A stretch of 64,000 nucleotides of DNA from Medicago truncatula (lineage: Eukaryota > Streptophyta > Magnoliopsida > Fabales > Fabaceae): NCBI RefSeq assembly GCF_003473485.1, contig NC_053045.1, positions 34,136,494-34,200,493 on the forward strand, in the 5' to 3' direction. The notes below the pieces were generated by a model that did not search any database, was not told the DNA's origin, and saw only the letters and a list, made by a program, of their open reading frames with translations. This document shows positions 42,874 through 54,869 of this stretch, piece by piece. Position 1 is the first letter of the stretch. Each line of letters starts with the position of its first letter. The translations under genes were made by a program, and so were the position numbers.

Positions 42874-43344
42874 GTATGTTTTTATAAGGGTGCAAAAAAT
42901 AAAAAATGTATAGGGAAACCCAATGCTATAAAACTCCCAATATAAAAAATAGAGTCTAATACTTTGTTTACAAATGTGTCTGATTTTATGTATTTTCCAA
43001 TGGCTTTGCCCAAAGTTCCATACCCCTAACATTGCACATAAGCTTGCTAACAATGTGTATGGATGAGATAAAAACAGTAAAATATTTAAATTTATATTAG
43101 CATACAACAAATGTTACAGAAGAAATCATATGTAAGACTAAGACCAGCTTAGAGCAAGTACCAAAAAACCACAGAGAAAATAAACAAAGAGGGAAAGGGG
43201 AAAAACTTGCAGTCTCAAAATGAGGGTAAAAGCATAATTCAAATTGCTCATAAAATGATATCTTCTTTTTACCTACACCTATGCATTATCACTAATGAAA
43301 TGTACTGTGAAGCTGTTTTGAACAACTAAGACACGGAAATAAGG
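42874..43344 (-). other. 3' flank of RRA copy A
   Basis: Aligns with the 3' flank of RRA copy B: AACCCAATGCTATAAAACTC here and AACCCAATGCTATAAAGCTC near 58075, and TTGCACATAAGCTTG in both. Likely 3' UTR and downstream sequence included in the gene duplication. Confidence 0.5.
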
Positions 43345-46061
43345 TTACCAATCTGAGCCATCAGGGAAAGGTTTGAGAGCATCTTGTTTCCCATTGACAT
43401 AATATTCGACAACTGCTTTCATTCGCGGAAGCTTATCAGGGTGGTAATTCACGTGAACAATTACTGGTTTCAATTTACTGAGGTTAGCATCGTTCCTCAC
43501 TGTCTTGAAAAGAACTTTGCTGTTCATAAAGAGATACATATCCATAGTTCTTCTAGCAGCATGAAGCCCTTCATAACCAGGGTGTGACGGATAAAATAGT
43601 TCCTCGTTGAAAACGGCTTGGTCCCATGCAACCTCCTTGGAAAGCCGTGTCGCGACACGGTCCAAAAGCTCAATTGAAGGAATGGTTGGTCTGATATAGA
43701 AGAAACCGGAATTGTAAACCCATATCCTCATGGTATGAGCGTATCGAGCCCAACCCATCGCAGGTTCGTCGAAGACATCGTTATAGCCGTAAGCTGTCAT
43801 GTTATTATGGCCATCACTCATGGACTCGACATCTGAATCACGGTATAGATGATCAAAAGGATTCTGTAAATATACAATGTCAACGTCTGATAAGAGAACA
43901 CCATATCCCAACTGCAAAAATTCTCTTAGAATACGAAATTTAAGCCCGGAGACAGCATGGTTCCCTCCTTGTTTTCCAATGGTGTCAATACCATCATCTG
44001 GGTCTCTTTTGTAAAATGGGACTTGATTTGTTTCACAAAATTTTGAAATCTCATCGTCTAAAGCAACAACTAGATAATTAGATATACCAACTCTCTTGAT
44101 ATTTGAGAACCAGACCTCTAACATCTCCTTCACATTGGAATTTGCAAGTGCTACTATGATCTCTCGTTTAACTGAGATTTTCTCCAATATCTTTGCCAAT
44201 CTTGGATTCACGGATTCATCAGGAACAACAGTAGGATTGGTTCTTAATCCCTTGACAGTACCAAAAGGTCCAGCTTTTTCTTGTTTACCTAATGCAAGAA
44301 ATTGTTTTTGAGCCTGGTCTTTCCCTTGCTCTGCAAGCCGAAGCCTTTCTGTCAACTCCCTCACCTGTTTTTTCAGCTCAGCGTTTTTGTCTGATACTGC
44401 CACAAACTCTGATTTCAACATGTTGACTCTATCTGATGATTCACATTCAGCTGAGTTTTCCTGCCAAAAGAATTCATGATAAAAATTACATCTGATTGCA
44501 ACTGTCACAGAATGATACCTCATCATGTAAACCAAAAAACTAGGATACAAAAAAGACAAATGTTTTCCTATACAAATCAAGGCAAAAGATAGATGCCTGT
44601 GTATGCAAAAACATCACTAATAAACTATGAACGATACTGACTTTGGCATGTAGACACCGGTAATAAATTAGAGACGAATATAAGTGATTATATTTGTTAG
44701 AACAGCAACACCAGTTCAAGAGAAAATAAATACGAAAAAACGCAAACAAAGAACACGAGATTTGACCAGAGCTCGGGCAGTTGTGCCCCTACATCTCTCT
44801 CTGCTTAGCAAATGCAGTACCTTTCTATTATTCAAAGCTTATGGTTTACAAATGACAACTCGTGTTTAAATACAACGGTCCAGCTCACAACCCATGAACT
44901 GGTACCCACCCGCACAAGCAACATGCCCATTTATCAATAAACTATGAACCATACCCAACAATATGTAACCACAACTCTCAGTGTCGGAAGACAAGTCTGA
45001 CATTCATACTTCTTATCTGAAATGTCGGTGCTACATAGCCTATAAACCTCTTAATGTGTGAGAAGCTTAACAATATCAACCACATCTAACAACCCAAATC
45101 TCCAACAACAACCAAACCTTATCCCACTAAGTGGGGTCGGCTACATGGATCCAATTACGCCATAGTGTTCTATCATAAACCATATTTGGATCCAACTCAT
45201 TCACCTCTAAATCTTTCCTAATAGTTTCTCTTATGGTTTTCCTAGGTTTTCCTCTGCCTCTTTTAACCTGACTCTCCTCCATCTGATCTACTCTTCTTAC
45301 GACGGCATTTACAGGTCTTCTCTCTATAATATCAAACCATCTAAGCCTATTTTCTACCAACTTTTCTACTATAGGTGCTACCCTCACTCTCTCTCTCTCT
45401 AATGATGTAATTCCTAATCATATTCCTACCACTCATCTCCGCTCCACTTACTTGATTCTCGTGTTGGCTCTTAACCGCCCAACACTCCGTATCATACAAC
45501 AAATGTAGGAAAAATCGCCACATTGAACTATGATTCAAAAGTCAAAACTATCATCACTTTTATCCCACAATTCTAAAATTCAGAAACTTAATATATATGA
45601 CTATCAAATTCTAAAATTTTCAGTCAACGAAAATCATTAAGATTAAAACACAATGACCAACAATTAGTAAACGCATCAAGATCAAACACATACACACAAT
45701 TACACAAAACACAACAAAAACAGTAAACTCAGAAGCAAAAAAAATTGAGTCAACGAAAATCATGCAAGAGCTTAAAATTCAAGACAAGACCCAAAATTCA
45801 AAAATGAAAGAAAAACACAAAAGCTACAATCTTTGATGAAAATAAAACCTGGGTTTTGGATCCAACAACAGCGATGCGACGATTTGATGTAATAGATTGA
45901 GAAACAAAGAAGCCATTAGGAAAAAAGAAAGCTAAGATGCATCCAATAAGAACACCAATTACTACAGCAGTAACGATCCTTGATTTGCGTAGAGAATGAG
46001 GGTTGTTTCGCATTAAGGGTCCTTCTCTTTCTCTGCGCCCAATCATTGTAGCTACCACCAC
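43345..46061 (-). CDS. RRA-type arabinosyltransferase (GT77), copy A
   Basis: Two exons, 46061-45849 and 44460-43345, joined SKTQ|ENSAE, give 442 residues. It has a type II membrane topology: a basic N-terminus, a membrane anchor at about residues 29-48 ([20 protein letters not shown]), a coiled-coil stem at about 84-130 ([20 protein letters not shown]), then the GT77 domain. Key marks: [26 protein letters not shown], the metal-binding DVD at about 263-265 in [56 protein letters not shown] and a C-terminal FPDGSDW. RRA enzymes are Golgi transferases that add the second, beta-1,2-linked arabinose to hydroxyproline arabinosides of extensins. An alternative start at Met6 is possible. The intron (44461-45848) holds an RTE LINE fragment. 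Frame and length are intact. Confidence 0.92.
45101..45540 (-). mobile_element. RTE-clade LINE 3' fragment in the RRA copy A intron
   Basis: The minus strand encodes [20 protein letters not shown], then [20 protein letters not shown] and [18 protein letters not shown] before a stop, the conserved C-terminus of plant RTE LINEs. Upstream, 45538-45400 adds [15 protein letters not shown] (the usual Y-G-x-E-C-W-x-x-K motif) in another phase. The 3' end is TTAGTGGGATAAGGTTTGGT, then a TTG-rich tail. Confidence 0.7.
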
Positions 46062-47872
46062 CTCAAAGACTGAGATTGAGATGGTAGTTTTGTTGTTCTT
46101 CTGGTTATGGGGTTTTGAAGAACAGAGATTTCGAAACTGGTTTTGATTGAGCTACAAGATTATCAAATATTCTTGATATCAAATTGCAAGTTGAAAAAGA
46201 ATTCAATGTTAGATTGTATTTTTCGATTGAATTAAAATACCATTCCCTTTGTTTTTTTGACTAAATTAAATTATATCAACTTTTTCATTTTTATTTCTTT
46301 TTTTAAAAGAAAAAAAAAGAAAAATAAATGCTTTATCAAAAATAATTTATCAATAAGAGGATAGTTATAAATAAAATAATTTAAATAAAATGTAAAATTC
46401 AAAGAAATCAAATTTTACCTTATACTACCAAAAATAAAGTATTCTTACAAAAGTTGGTACTCCTCAAAAAATAAAAAAGTTGGTACTCCTTAATATATAC
46501 AACAAAAGTAAACGGTTTGTCCTCATGAATTTAGTTTAGTTGATAGAGACAAATGCATATTATATGCAAGATTCGGAGTTTGAATCCCAAACACATCACT
46601 TCTTATAAGTTTTGACTATTATTTGACAAAAAGATAAGTGGTGTTTATTTTTTAGTAACGTATTTTTTCAATGTTGTCCGGAACACATAAGTAATAATTT
46701 TTTAAAAAAGAGATTACAGACATAATATTATTATTTGGGTTATCTAAAATAATATAAAGTATTGTTCGTATTACAACCCATAATTTATTAAATGAACTAT
46801 TTACATTTACCTAAAATATAAAATAGATAAATTGTGTAAGTTGAAATAATAAGATGGACCAACCTAAGAAGAAAAAAGAAATTGTGTTAATCATCTGGTT
46901 CTCGGGAGAAAGCGGCTCTGATAATCTGGAGTTTAGTAAACAAAATTATTTCATTATATATAAAATTGATTAAAATAAATAATTTAATTTTAATCAAATA
47001 ATTATTTTTTTTTTATCAATCTATGGTTTAAAAAATGAATTATCTATTAAAATTACAAAAAGGTCAGGTTAATAAAAAAATTCTCATCAAGGTCATGGCA
47101 GACCTCAAGCTACAGATCATCATTAAAGATGTCCTCACATTGACCGTGGCAATTGAATCCACAATCTTGCGTGTGACTCTACTCCTCTTATCGATTGAGT
47201 CAACCTTCATTGAAAATTAATAATTAAATTTGACAAAAGCTATTATGAGTTTAATATTATTTAAACTGAGGTTTAATGATGGATAAAACTAAAAAGCAAA
47301 TAAATAATTAGAATTAAAATGTAGGATTATATTTAAAAATAAAAAATATATATGTGTATATAATCAATAATAATCATAATAATAGATTTGTCGTCCAAGA
47401 ATACTTAAATGATATGATAAGGGATCTCTTCAAATTTATCCAAAGGCCATGGGTTATTGTGTTTAAGTCTAACCATATGCATGCAACAATATTAAATATC
47501 TTGAAGAGAACTTTGCCAATTATTATGGTCATATCTAGTTCGAAGGATTAGTCTGCAATTATACGCAGAGGATATCCAGTTCACGCCAAAAAAAGATCTT
47601 AAAACAAAAATTATAGTAATAATAGCAGTTATTGGGGACGACAAAAAGAAATGAGGAATGCTATTTCCCACGAAATGCAATTCCGCGAATACCACAATCA
47701 AGTACAAATTTGTTATCACAATTTTTGTTTAATATAAAAAAAAAATACACAAAAAGAGGATTTGGTGGAAAACATGGGGCGGTAGTGTTATTCGCAGGTT
47801 TCGTTTTTTTTTATTCGTAGTAAAAAGTATTTCCCAAAAGAAATATAAGCTAGTATGCGCCAATAAGATCAA
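46062..47872. other. RRA copy A promoter and intergenic sequence
   Basis: 46062-46160 aligns with the region ahead of the 61798-62010 exon (shared GAGATGGTAGTTTTGTT/GAAATGGTAGTTTTGTT and TTTCGAAACTG), so it is 5' UTR or promoter. Beyond about 46200 the two loci differ. Contains one SINE-like copy at 46521. No gene seen. Confidence 0.5.
46521..46600 (+). repeat. tRNA-derived short repeat (SINE-like), copy 6
   Basis: CCTCATGAATTTAGTTTAGT, then TTGATAGAGACAAATGCATA and GGAGTTTGAATCCCAAACAC. Same family as 6806, more diverged. Confidence 0.5.
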
Positions 47873-48196
47873 CCATGGGTATGAAGTGGATATTTTAAGT
47901 ACCCTCTATTAATGGATACAAACATTTTTTAAAGGAGAATGCTAACCATTGTCCTTGGGGCATTGGATAAGGGGATAAAAATAGAAATATAGTATTGGAA
48001 AATGGTGAAAAGTGATAAGTTTAACTTTTTAAAAGTCAAAATATTGTTGAAGCCAATGCAAATATGCTACTTTTGGCTTCCTTAACCACTGCTCTGAGGA
48101 CAATGGTTAGCAAGACCCTTTTTTAAAACATTCAAATAAAAAAAAGTTTTTATCCATTAATTGAGGGTACTTAAATTATCCACTTTACACCCATGG
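47873..48196. mobile_element. Outer MITE-like foldback element (interrupted)
   Basis: CCATGGGTATGAAGTGGATA at the left is mirrored by TATCCACTTTACACCCATGG at the right. Inner arms TTTTAAGTACCCTCTATTAA and TTAATTGAGGGTACTTAAAT also pair. A second inverted-repeat element (47941-48111) sits at its centre. Confidence 0.65.
47941..48111. mobile_element. Inner MITE nested in the outer foldback element
   Basis: The ends GCTAACCATTGTCCT and AGGACAATGGTTAGC are perfect inverse copies. 171 bp, non-coding, inserted at the loop of the outer element. Superfamily not determined. Confidence 0.7.
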
Positions 48197-48220
48197 AAGT
48201 AATGATATCCGTACTTAAAT

Positions 48221-48458
48221 TTCCCCTGTAATTTTTTTTTTTTTTTTAAATTTCATCCTTGTAATTTGAAGATTTTTTGGTTTTAAATTTCACTCCCTGT
48301 TAATTTGATCAAATTTTGGTTTACCCCCTGCCATAGCTTCAATTTTGTACGGTCAAAATTCATGAAGGTCCAAAACAAAAAAATCTTCAAATTACAAGGA
48401 CGAAATCCAAATAATATATTTACAGTGGGTAAAACCGAAAATGACCTATATTACAGGG
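48221..48458. mobile_element. Third inverted-repeat element beside the nested pair
   Basis: Ends CCCTGTAAT and ATTACAGGG. Inner arms CTTGTAATTTGAAGATTTTT and AAAAATCTTCAAATTACAAG are perfect inverse copies. 238 bp, non-coding. Confidence 0.65.
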
Positions 48459-51313
48459 TAAAACACTATTAACATTAAACTCATTGAATAAAATAATATT
48501 AAAAAATTAATAATTAAACTTATTGAATCAAATTATTTTATGGTTAAAATTTGATTCCAATTATGATGCTAAAAATATAAAGAAGTGATAGCTTATTAAA
48601 CCTTATTTAAAATTTAGATATAGAGATGATATCTTGAAATGTTTATGTGATTTTTTTTAACGAAAAGAGTTAGCTAGCAAAGTGCTAGGCTGTCAAAATA
48701 CATAGATAGCAAGAAAGCAAACAACAAAAGGACAGGATGGGGACCAAGCCAAATCCACCCCAATGGTAAACAAACCTAAAATTAGGCAAGTCTAATATAT
48801 TTTTTACATAATAAACTTTAATGCAATCTGGATCTCTAACTGAAACGCTGCAAGTGTACGGTTATATCAGTTTTAGTATAAAGAGTTGTCGAATCTACAA
48901 AGACTAATTCACAAGTACGGTTATCTGTCGTTTCTTTGTCTATCTAAGGCTAGTTCATAATAATTTTTGTTTCGCTTTGCGCGTAATTGCACTATTTAAT
49001 TATGACGAGAACACAATTATTTATAGAAAAATATTAAATTAGAGATACCGTCTTGCTTTCGTAAACCGTTATCAGATTCTATCACGTAATTCCCTACTTT
49101 CGTAGATTTAATTACGCGTCTAAAATTCCTTTTTAAAATTCAATAAATTCTTGATTAATTAGAAAAAAGTGCTTTTGCTACTTTATTTAATTAATAACTT
49201 GAATTTTCCAAGTCAAATATCATTTCCGTTTCCGCTCTTTCAGACGCTTAAACGATATTTCTATATTCCTATTTTAGCAGCGAAGTATTAAATTAAAAAC
49301 AGAATTTTCTGACCAACAATTTCATTCTTGTTATAATTAATCATGCATGCAATTTATTTATATGAGTTCCGTTGATACGAAGGACCGAACCATTATTCAG
49401 TTGGTAACTTTGATTTAAGAAAAGCAATCACAGCAATTAGAAAAGATTGGCACGGCACAGTGAAAATAAGCAAATGGAATTAAGCAAGGCAGTTGGAATT
49501 AAATGGCAGCGTGAATACATATAGATTGTAGTTTGAACAATTGTGGGTAACATATCCGGTGCTAATGGAAATTACAAGCACAATTGTGTGTGCTTGCGTT
49601 ATGGGTAACAAATGTCTTATATGTTTGTGTTGATAGAAGCGTTAATTTAGGTTTGGTTGAGTTTTTTTAACTGTTAGTTTTTGCATGCAAGTGATTGACA
49701 CTAAGGGAGGAATTATGTCCCTACCTTATGGGTTTTCTAACTTCTCCATTACGGTTGTTTTTTTATTTTGAACTACACTTAAAAATAAAGATAAAGACGG
49801 AAATGTAAAGTGATAAAAATGTGAAAAAAAAAGTTTGTTTCATTTGTTGGATGTGTTAATTACACTATATTTGTTGAGTATTTATAGTGAAACTATTTCT
49901 TATCAGACAAACGACATGGACTATAGTGCTAAACCTTTGTTCCGCTCATTTTGCGAGTAGTGTGTGAGTTTCCATTGCTCATGGGATTATGGTACCCCAC
50001 ATTCAACTTCAGTTTTCTTCACGGTGTGGTCTGTTGACATAATATCTATGCTCAACTCGATTATGATAGTGGCCTTATTTTCGATCTCTCAAGTGCGGCT
50101 AGTGGAGCTAGAAACATGAAATATGGGTTTCACACATCATTTACTAGTCACATTATGTTTCGACTTAGTTTGAGGCTCTTTCGATCCATGTAATGAGTTA
50201 GTGGCCTCAGGAAAGAATTGGCTTTATTCGCGCGAATGTTTTGGAATTGCCTAACCTTCGATCGGCTGGGAGTCTTAAAGATGATTATTTTTAAGTGTAA
50301 ACAAATGCCACATGCATTGTATTATTGGTTAACCCTTAAGAAATGAGATGATGTGACACAAACATTAGAGTATTATGTGAACAATGTCATTACTGCACCA
50401 TAAAAACTTGTTAAACCAAGGAGAAAACTACAATGAATTTTCCCGTTGAGAGGGGGAAGTGTTATCTTGACGCATGTGAGAGAACTATTGTCATGAAGAT
50501 GTGCTCTTTGTGTGTTGGAGAAGAAGCGATGTTGACGTCACCCCCTGCACGGGAGAGAGGACAATGTTAGCTTGACTTTAAAGAGTATGAATCGTGGAAC
50601 GAAGAGTCGTGACAATTCCAGAGCTCTCATCGACAGTTTTTTTAGCATGAGATGGACGAGAATCAACCATTGAGAACGTAACAAAAAACAATTGTGACGG
50701 AGCCGAAATAATTACGATGGTGGAATAAGAGGAATCCTAGGGTAACGATCGAGTTTCCCCTCCTTCTAGCGCCAATGTTCTTGAGTAGACCACGATAGAG
50801 ATGCACTTGTGAATATGCTCGTTCTAGGGAGAGTCAAGCGCAGGAGAGGGAACATTATGGTGAAAAGGAGGTTGTTCTCCGCCGAGGGGAAAGAGACCTG
50901 CAAAACAGGTTAAGACTCCGACGTTCAAGTTAGTGAGAGAATTGAGGAGCAAAATGTGCAAAAAGTGATGAAATTGGGATCATATCTTGGGCGTTGATGA
51001 CAGTCTATCATATCACATTTTTAGAATTTTTTTAATTAAGTTTTAATTCTATTTTTTATTAGTTTAGTACTTAATTTAGAGTCCTTTTAAATAAATTATC
51101 ATATCTTTATTTATTGACTCAAGTCGTGAAATGAATAAAATTGGTGTTTATTATCATGATATTTGGTAACATATCAAAGAGGAGTAAATCAGGGGTGTCA
51201 AAAAGAATGGCTTTAAGAATTCATTGATAAGGCTTATGTTGGTCCAAGAGAAAAGAAACGTGTAACATGCATCAGTGAATAAAAAAAGCAATTAGATCAC
51301 AAGTTATATATAT
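48459..51313. other. Intergenic; possible decayed LTR sequence
   Basis: 48845-49560 (CTGCAAGTGTACGGTTATAT, TACCGTCTTGCTTTCGTAAA, CACGTAATTCCCTACTTTCG) resembles the 3' part of a retrotransposon LTR and its leader, but no partner was found. 50380-50990 is less AT-rich and shows broken frames without recognisable domains. No gene can be supported. Confidence 0.35.
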
Positions 51314-52704
51314 GGGTGGGGATATTTTGACTCCAAGAGTAAGTGTAATATCTTACTCCAAATCTTGACCTTTAATTCTAATATTGGTTAATGACTTAAA
51401 TTAATTGATATGATAGGCTTTAATTCCATTTTCTATTGTAGTGAACACTTATGACTACAAAATAACAAAACAATAAATGTCTTTTAATTGCATGATTTTT
51501 TTTTTCTTCCATTGTTTTTTTTTTTGTTTCATGCAAAAATATTTTTTTAGGGTTAAATTAAAATCCTTTCCTTGAAATAAAAATTCAACATGATTAATAC
51601 ATGTGTAGGTAAGTGTTCTTACATTTGTACATGTTGTCTTTATTATTTAATTTAAATTAATGATTAAAATACCTATTTTTACTTATGTTCAAATACAGGT
51701 TTATGGCCATGCTTGGATCCACAACATAGTGATTTATAAGGCATCATGAGTGGCATAATGTGTGATCAAATATACCTCTTTACGATGTTGGAATTTTTGC
51801 GAATTTGTTTTTGAATTTTTAGCTCTTGTTATGTTATGTTATGTTATGTTGGATTAACGTGTTTTTTTCTTTTTTCTTTTCTTTTTAATGTTATGTTGAA
51901 TTCTTGAGCTCTTTCTCCAATAACATCTTCATCCATGTATGTCAGTGACAACAAAAACTAATTACGATGGAGATGATTATTTTAATTTTTCGTTATTTAT
52001 ATAAGAAAATACACAAATTTATTAATTTTTTTATGCAATTATTGTTATATAAGAAAATACACAAATTTATTTATTCTTTTATGCAATTATTGTAAATGAA
52101 TTAGATACAAGAAAAGACTAGGGTTACTTCCTCTATCGTCTTTTTTTTTCGTGACAGATTAGTACAAAAATGTGTGTTTACAAAAAAATATAAGAAAAGA
52201 TCAGGATTATAATGAAGAAATAAAAAAAAATATGTTGTATAAAAAATAGTAACGGAAGAAAGAATAAATATGCAAATCTTTGAATTTTACAATTGTTTTC
52301 TTTAAAAAAAATATATGCAATTTTTTTAGCGTAAAAAAGTAAAGGGAGAAGGAAAAAGAAGAAAAAAAAAATCTTTTAGCGTAAAAAAATATATTCAATT
52401 TCTTTGAAGGAATAGAATGAGTGAATCTTGAAATTTTTATTTCAAGAAAAGGATTTTAATTTAACCCTCAAAAAATATTTTAGCGTGAAACAAAAAAAAA
52501 ACAATGGAAGAAGAAAAAGAAATCATGCAATTAAAAGACATTTATTGGTTTGTTATTTTGAGGTGATAAGTGTTGACTACAATAGAAAATGGAATTAAAG
52601 CCTATCATATCAATTAATCTAAGCCATTAATCAATATTAGAATTAAAGGTCAAGATTTGTAGTAAGATATTACACTTACTCTTGGAGTCAAAATATCCCC
52701 ACCC
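51314..52704. mobile_element. Foldback element A, 1.39 kb
   Basis: Starts GGGTGGGGATATTTTGACTC and ends GAGTCAAAATATCCCCACCC, perfect inverse copies. The arms continue for about 280 bp, pairing GGTCAAGATTTG with CAAATCTTGACC, AATGTCTTTTAATTGCATGA with TCATGCAATTAAAAGACATT, and AATTAAAATCCTTTCCTTGA with TCAAGAAAAGGATTTTAATT. The core (about 51600-52420) is AT-rich with no supported gene. It is flanked by TATATAT on both sides. Confidence 0.75.
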
Positions 52705-52722
52705 TATATATATATATATATA

Positions 52723-53884
52723 GGCTTAATACATCCCCCGGTCCCTTAACTTATTTTAATTTCTCAGTGTGGTCCCTTAACTATTAAACGTTTCAATTTA
52801 GTCCTTATCTTTGTTTTCGTCATCGATTTGGTCCAATTTTATTAATTTTAAATCCCTAAAAAACAAGACCGTTGGATAAAGGAAGTTCATCATATCTAAC
52901 CGTGTACCACCAACACCTAACTATCTGAAATTTAATTTTTTAAAAATAAAAAAATTTCTAAAAAATTGGAAAATTAATTTTCGAAAAAAAAAAAATCTAA
53001 AAATTTTGAAAAAAAATTCAGGAATTTTTTTAAAAAAAAAAAATCTGAAAAATTACTTTTAATTTGGAAAGAAAAATCTGAAATTTTTCGAAATATATTT
53101 TCTAATAATTAGTCAAAATTGATTTTTGTTAATTATAATTCAGATTTTTTTCGAAAATAAAAAGATTTTAAAAAATTCTGGAATTTAATTTTCAAAATAC
53201 AAAAAAAGCAAAAATTCAAAAGTTTAAAAAAAAATGTCAGATTTTTTTCGAAAAAAAAGTTTTTAAATTTTTTTTCTACAAAATTTAAATTTTGGAAAAT
53301 ATTTTATTTTTTAATAATCTCGATACAAATTTAGAAAAAATTCAGATTATTTTTTTCAAAAAATTTTATTTCAGAATTATGATTATTTTATTTCAAAATT
53401 TTATTATTTTCAAAAAAATTTAGATTACTCTAAAAATCATTTTTTTACGAAATTATGAAGATTAGACGATTTTGGCTGATTCTAACAAAAAGCCATTTTG
53501 GCTAATTATTAGAAAATATATTTCGAACAAGTTCAGATTTTTCTTTTCAAATTAAAAGTAATTCTCCAGGTTTTTTTTTTATAAAAAAATCCTGATTTTT
53601 TTTTTATTTTCGAAGATTAATTTTCCAATTTTTTTATTTCTAAATTAATATAAATGAATTTATATTATTTTTAAAAATTAATTTTAGATACTTAGGTGTT
53701 GTTGGTACATGGTTAGATATGATGAACTTCCTTTATCCAACGGTCTTGTTTTTTAGGGATTTAAAATTAATAAAATTGGACCAAATCGATGAAGAAAACA
53801 AAGATAAGGACCAAATAAAAATATTTAATAGTTAATGGACTAAACTGAGAAATTAAAATAAATTAAGGGACGAGGATGTATTAA

Positions 53885-53887
<3 letters not shown>
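52723..53887. mobile_element. Foldback element B, 1.17 kb, near-complete palindrome
   Basis: Starts GGCTTAATACATCC and ends GATGTATTAAGCC. The arms pair for at least 200 bp (for example CCGTTGGATAAAGGAAGTTC with GAACTTCCTTTATCCAACGG). Pairing continues towards the centre: GGAAAATTAATTTTCGAAAA at 52970 against TTTTCGAAGATTAATTTTCC at 53610, and TTTCTAATAATTAGTCAAAA near 53099 against TTGGCTAATTATTAGAAA near 53493. It lies in a TA microsatellite (52705-52722 and 53888-53919), 18 bp from element A. No coding capacity. Confidence 0.75.

Positions 53888-53919
<32 letters not shown>
53888..53919 (+). repeat. (TA)n microsatellite
   Basis: Alternating AT run directly after foldback element B; it matches the run at 52705-52722 on the other side, as if element B had inserted in a TA tract. 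Confidence 0.85.
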
Positions 53920-53923
<4 letters not shown>

Positions 53924-54059
53924 AGCTAGCCGCAAAAAAGGAATCATCGGACTTTGGCACATCACGGTTTGGGAGATCCAAAAGTTGAGGAGAAAGAAGC
54001 TACGGACTGCACAGCTAGAAGAAATAACGGCAACACAAAGATAAGAATTTGATAAACTA

Positions 54060-54849
54060 TTATGGTATCAATGAATTTCTCTTTTGTTCTACGTTGTTTA
54101 TTTTCTTTAATAATGAGTAGCTAATTTTTCAATTGGTTGAGACTTAGATGAATATGATATAATTGTATGAGAATCCTAGTTTGTTGAACTCTTTTGAATA
54201 TCAATAAAAGTCTAGATTTTATTCATATTACTTTATGTTTAATGCTTTTTGTATGTTTATCATCGACTACTAACCCTAGCTTCATGAATATACAAATTGA
54301 TCTTAGAGATTGAATGACCACTAACCATGACTTTTGACTCTGATCTAGGTAATATGTTTAACTTAAGTAATCAAGCTAGAGATAGACCATTATTAGGTTA
54401 TGACATAGGGATTAACGTTCTATTAAAACCTCCAACGGTTTCGAATTCACTTAAGACATTAAGGGGTTGTTATTTGCAGGGAGAATTCTAGGTCAAGAGA
54501 TTGGGTAGAGTTACTTTGTTAATCTATCGGGAAGCTAGATAATCATTGCTTGAATTAGGAGTGCAAATTACCATAGGAGAACTTCGGAGGATTCGAAGGT
54601 CTTAACCATGCTTCTCTCAATTTTATTTTTAAGGATTCTCTCAAATTTTCTAAAACCAACTTTTATTGTTTTTATTTCATTTATATTACAAAAATCAACT
54701 CACCTGCCTAGGGCACACCATTGAATTTTATACATTCTAAATATTAACCTTATTGCTAACTTGAGATTAACATAGTCCTCGTGGATACGAACTTATTTTT
54801 ATTACTTCGATACATTTTTAGTACACTTGCTAAAAGTCTATCAAGTTTT
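54060..54849 (+). mobile_element. LTR-like segment, plus orientation, with PBS-like end
   Basis: Homologous in inverted orientation to 56667-57400. Shared phrases include CATCGACTACTAACCCTAGC here against its inverse near 57215-57235, and AACCCCTTAA/TTAAGGGGTTGTTA with ACTCTACCCAATCTCTTGAC. It is followed at 54850-54867 by GACGCCGCTGTCGGGGA, which resembles a primer-binding site of Athila/Tat-type gypsy elements. The left limit is not defined. Confidence 0.55.
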
Positions 54850-54869
54850 TGACGCCGCTGTCGGGGACA

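Noticed and set aside
50380-50990. Decayed protein-coding gene
   Set aside because: Frames are broken and no family could be recognised on either strand.
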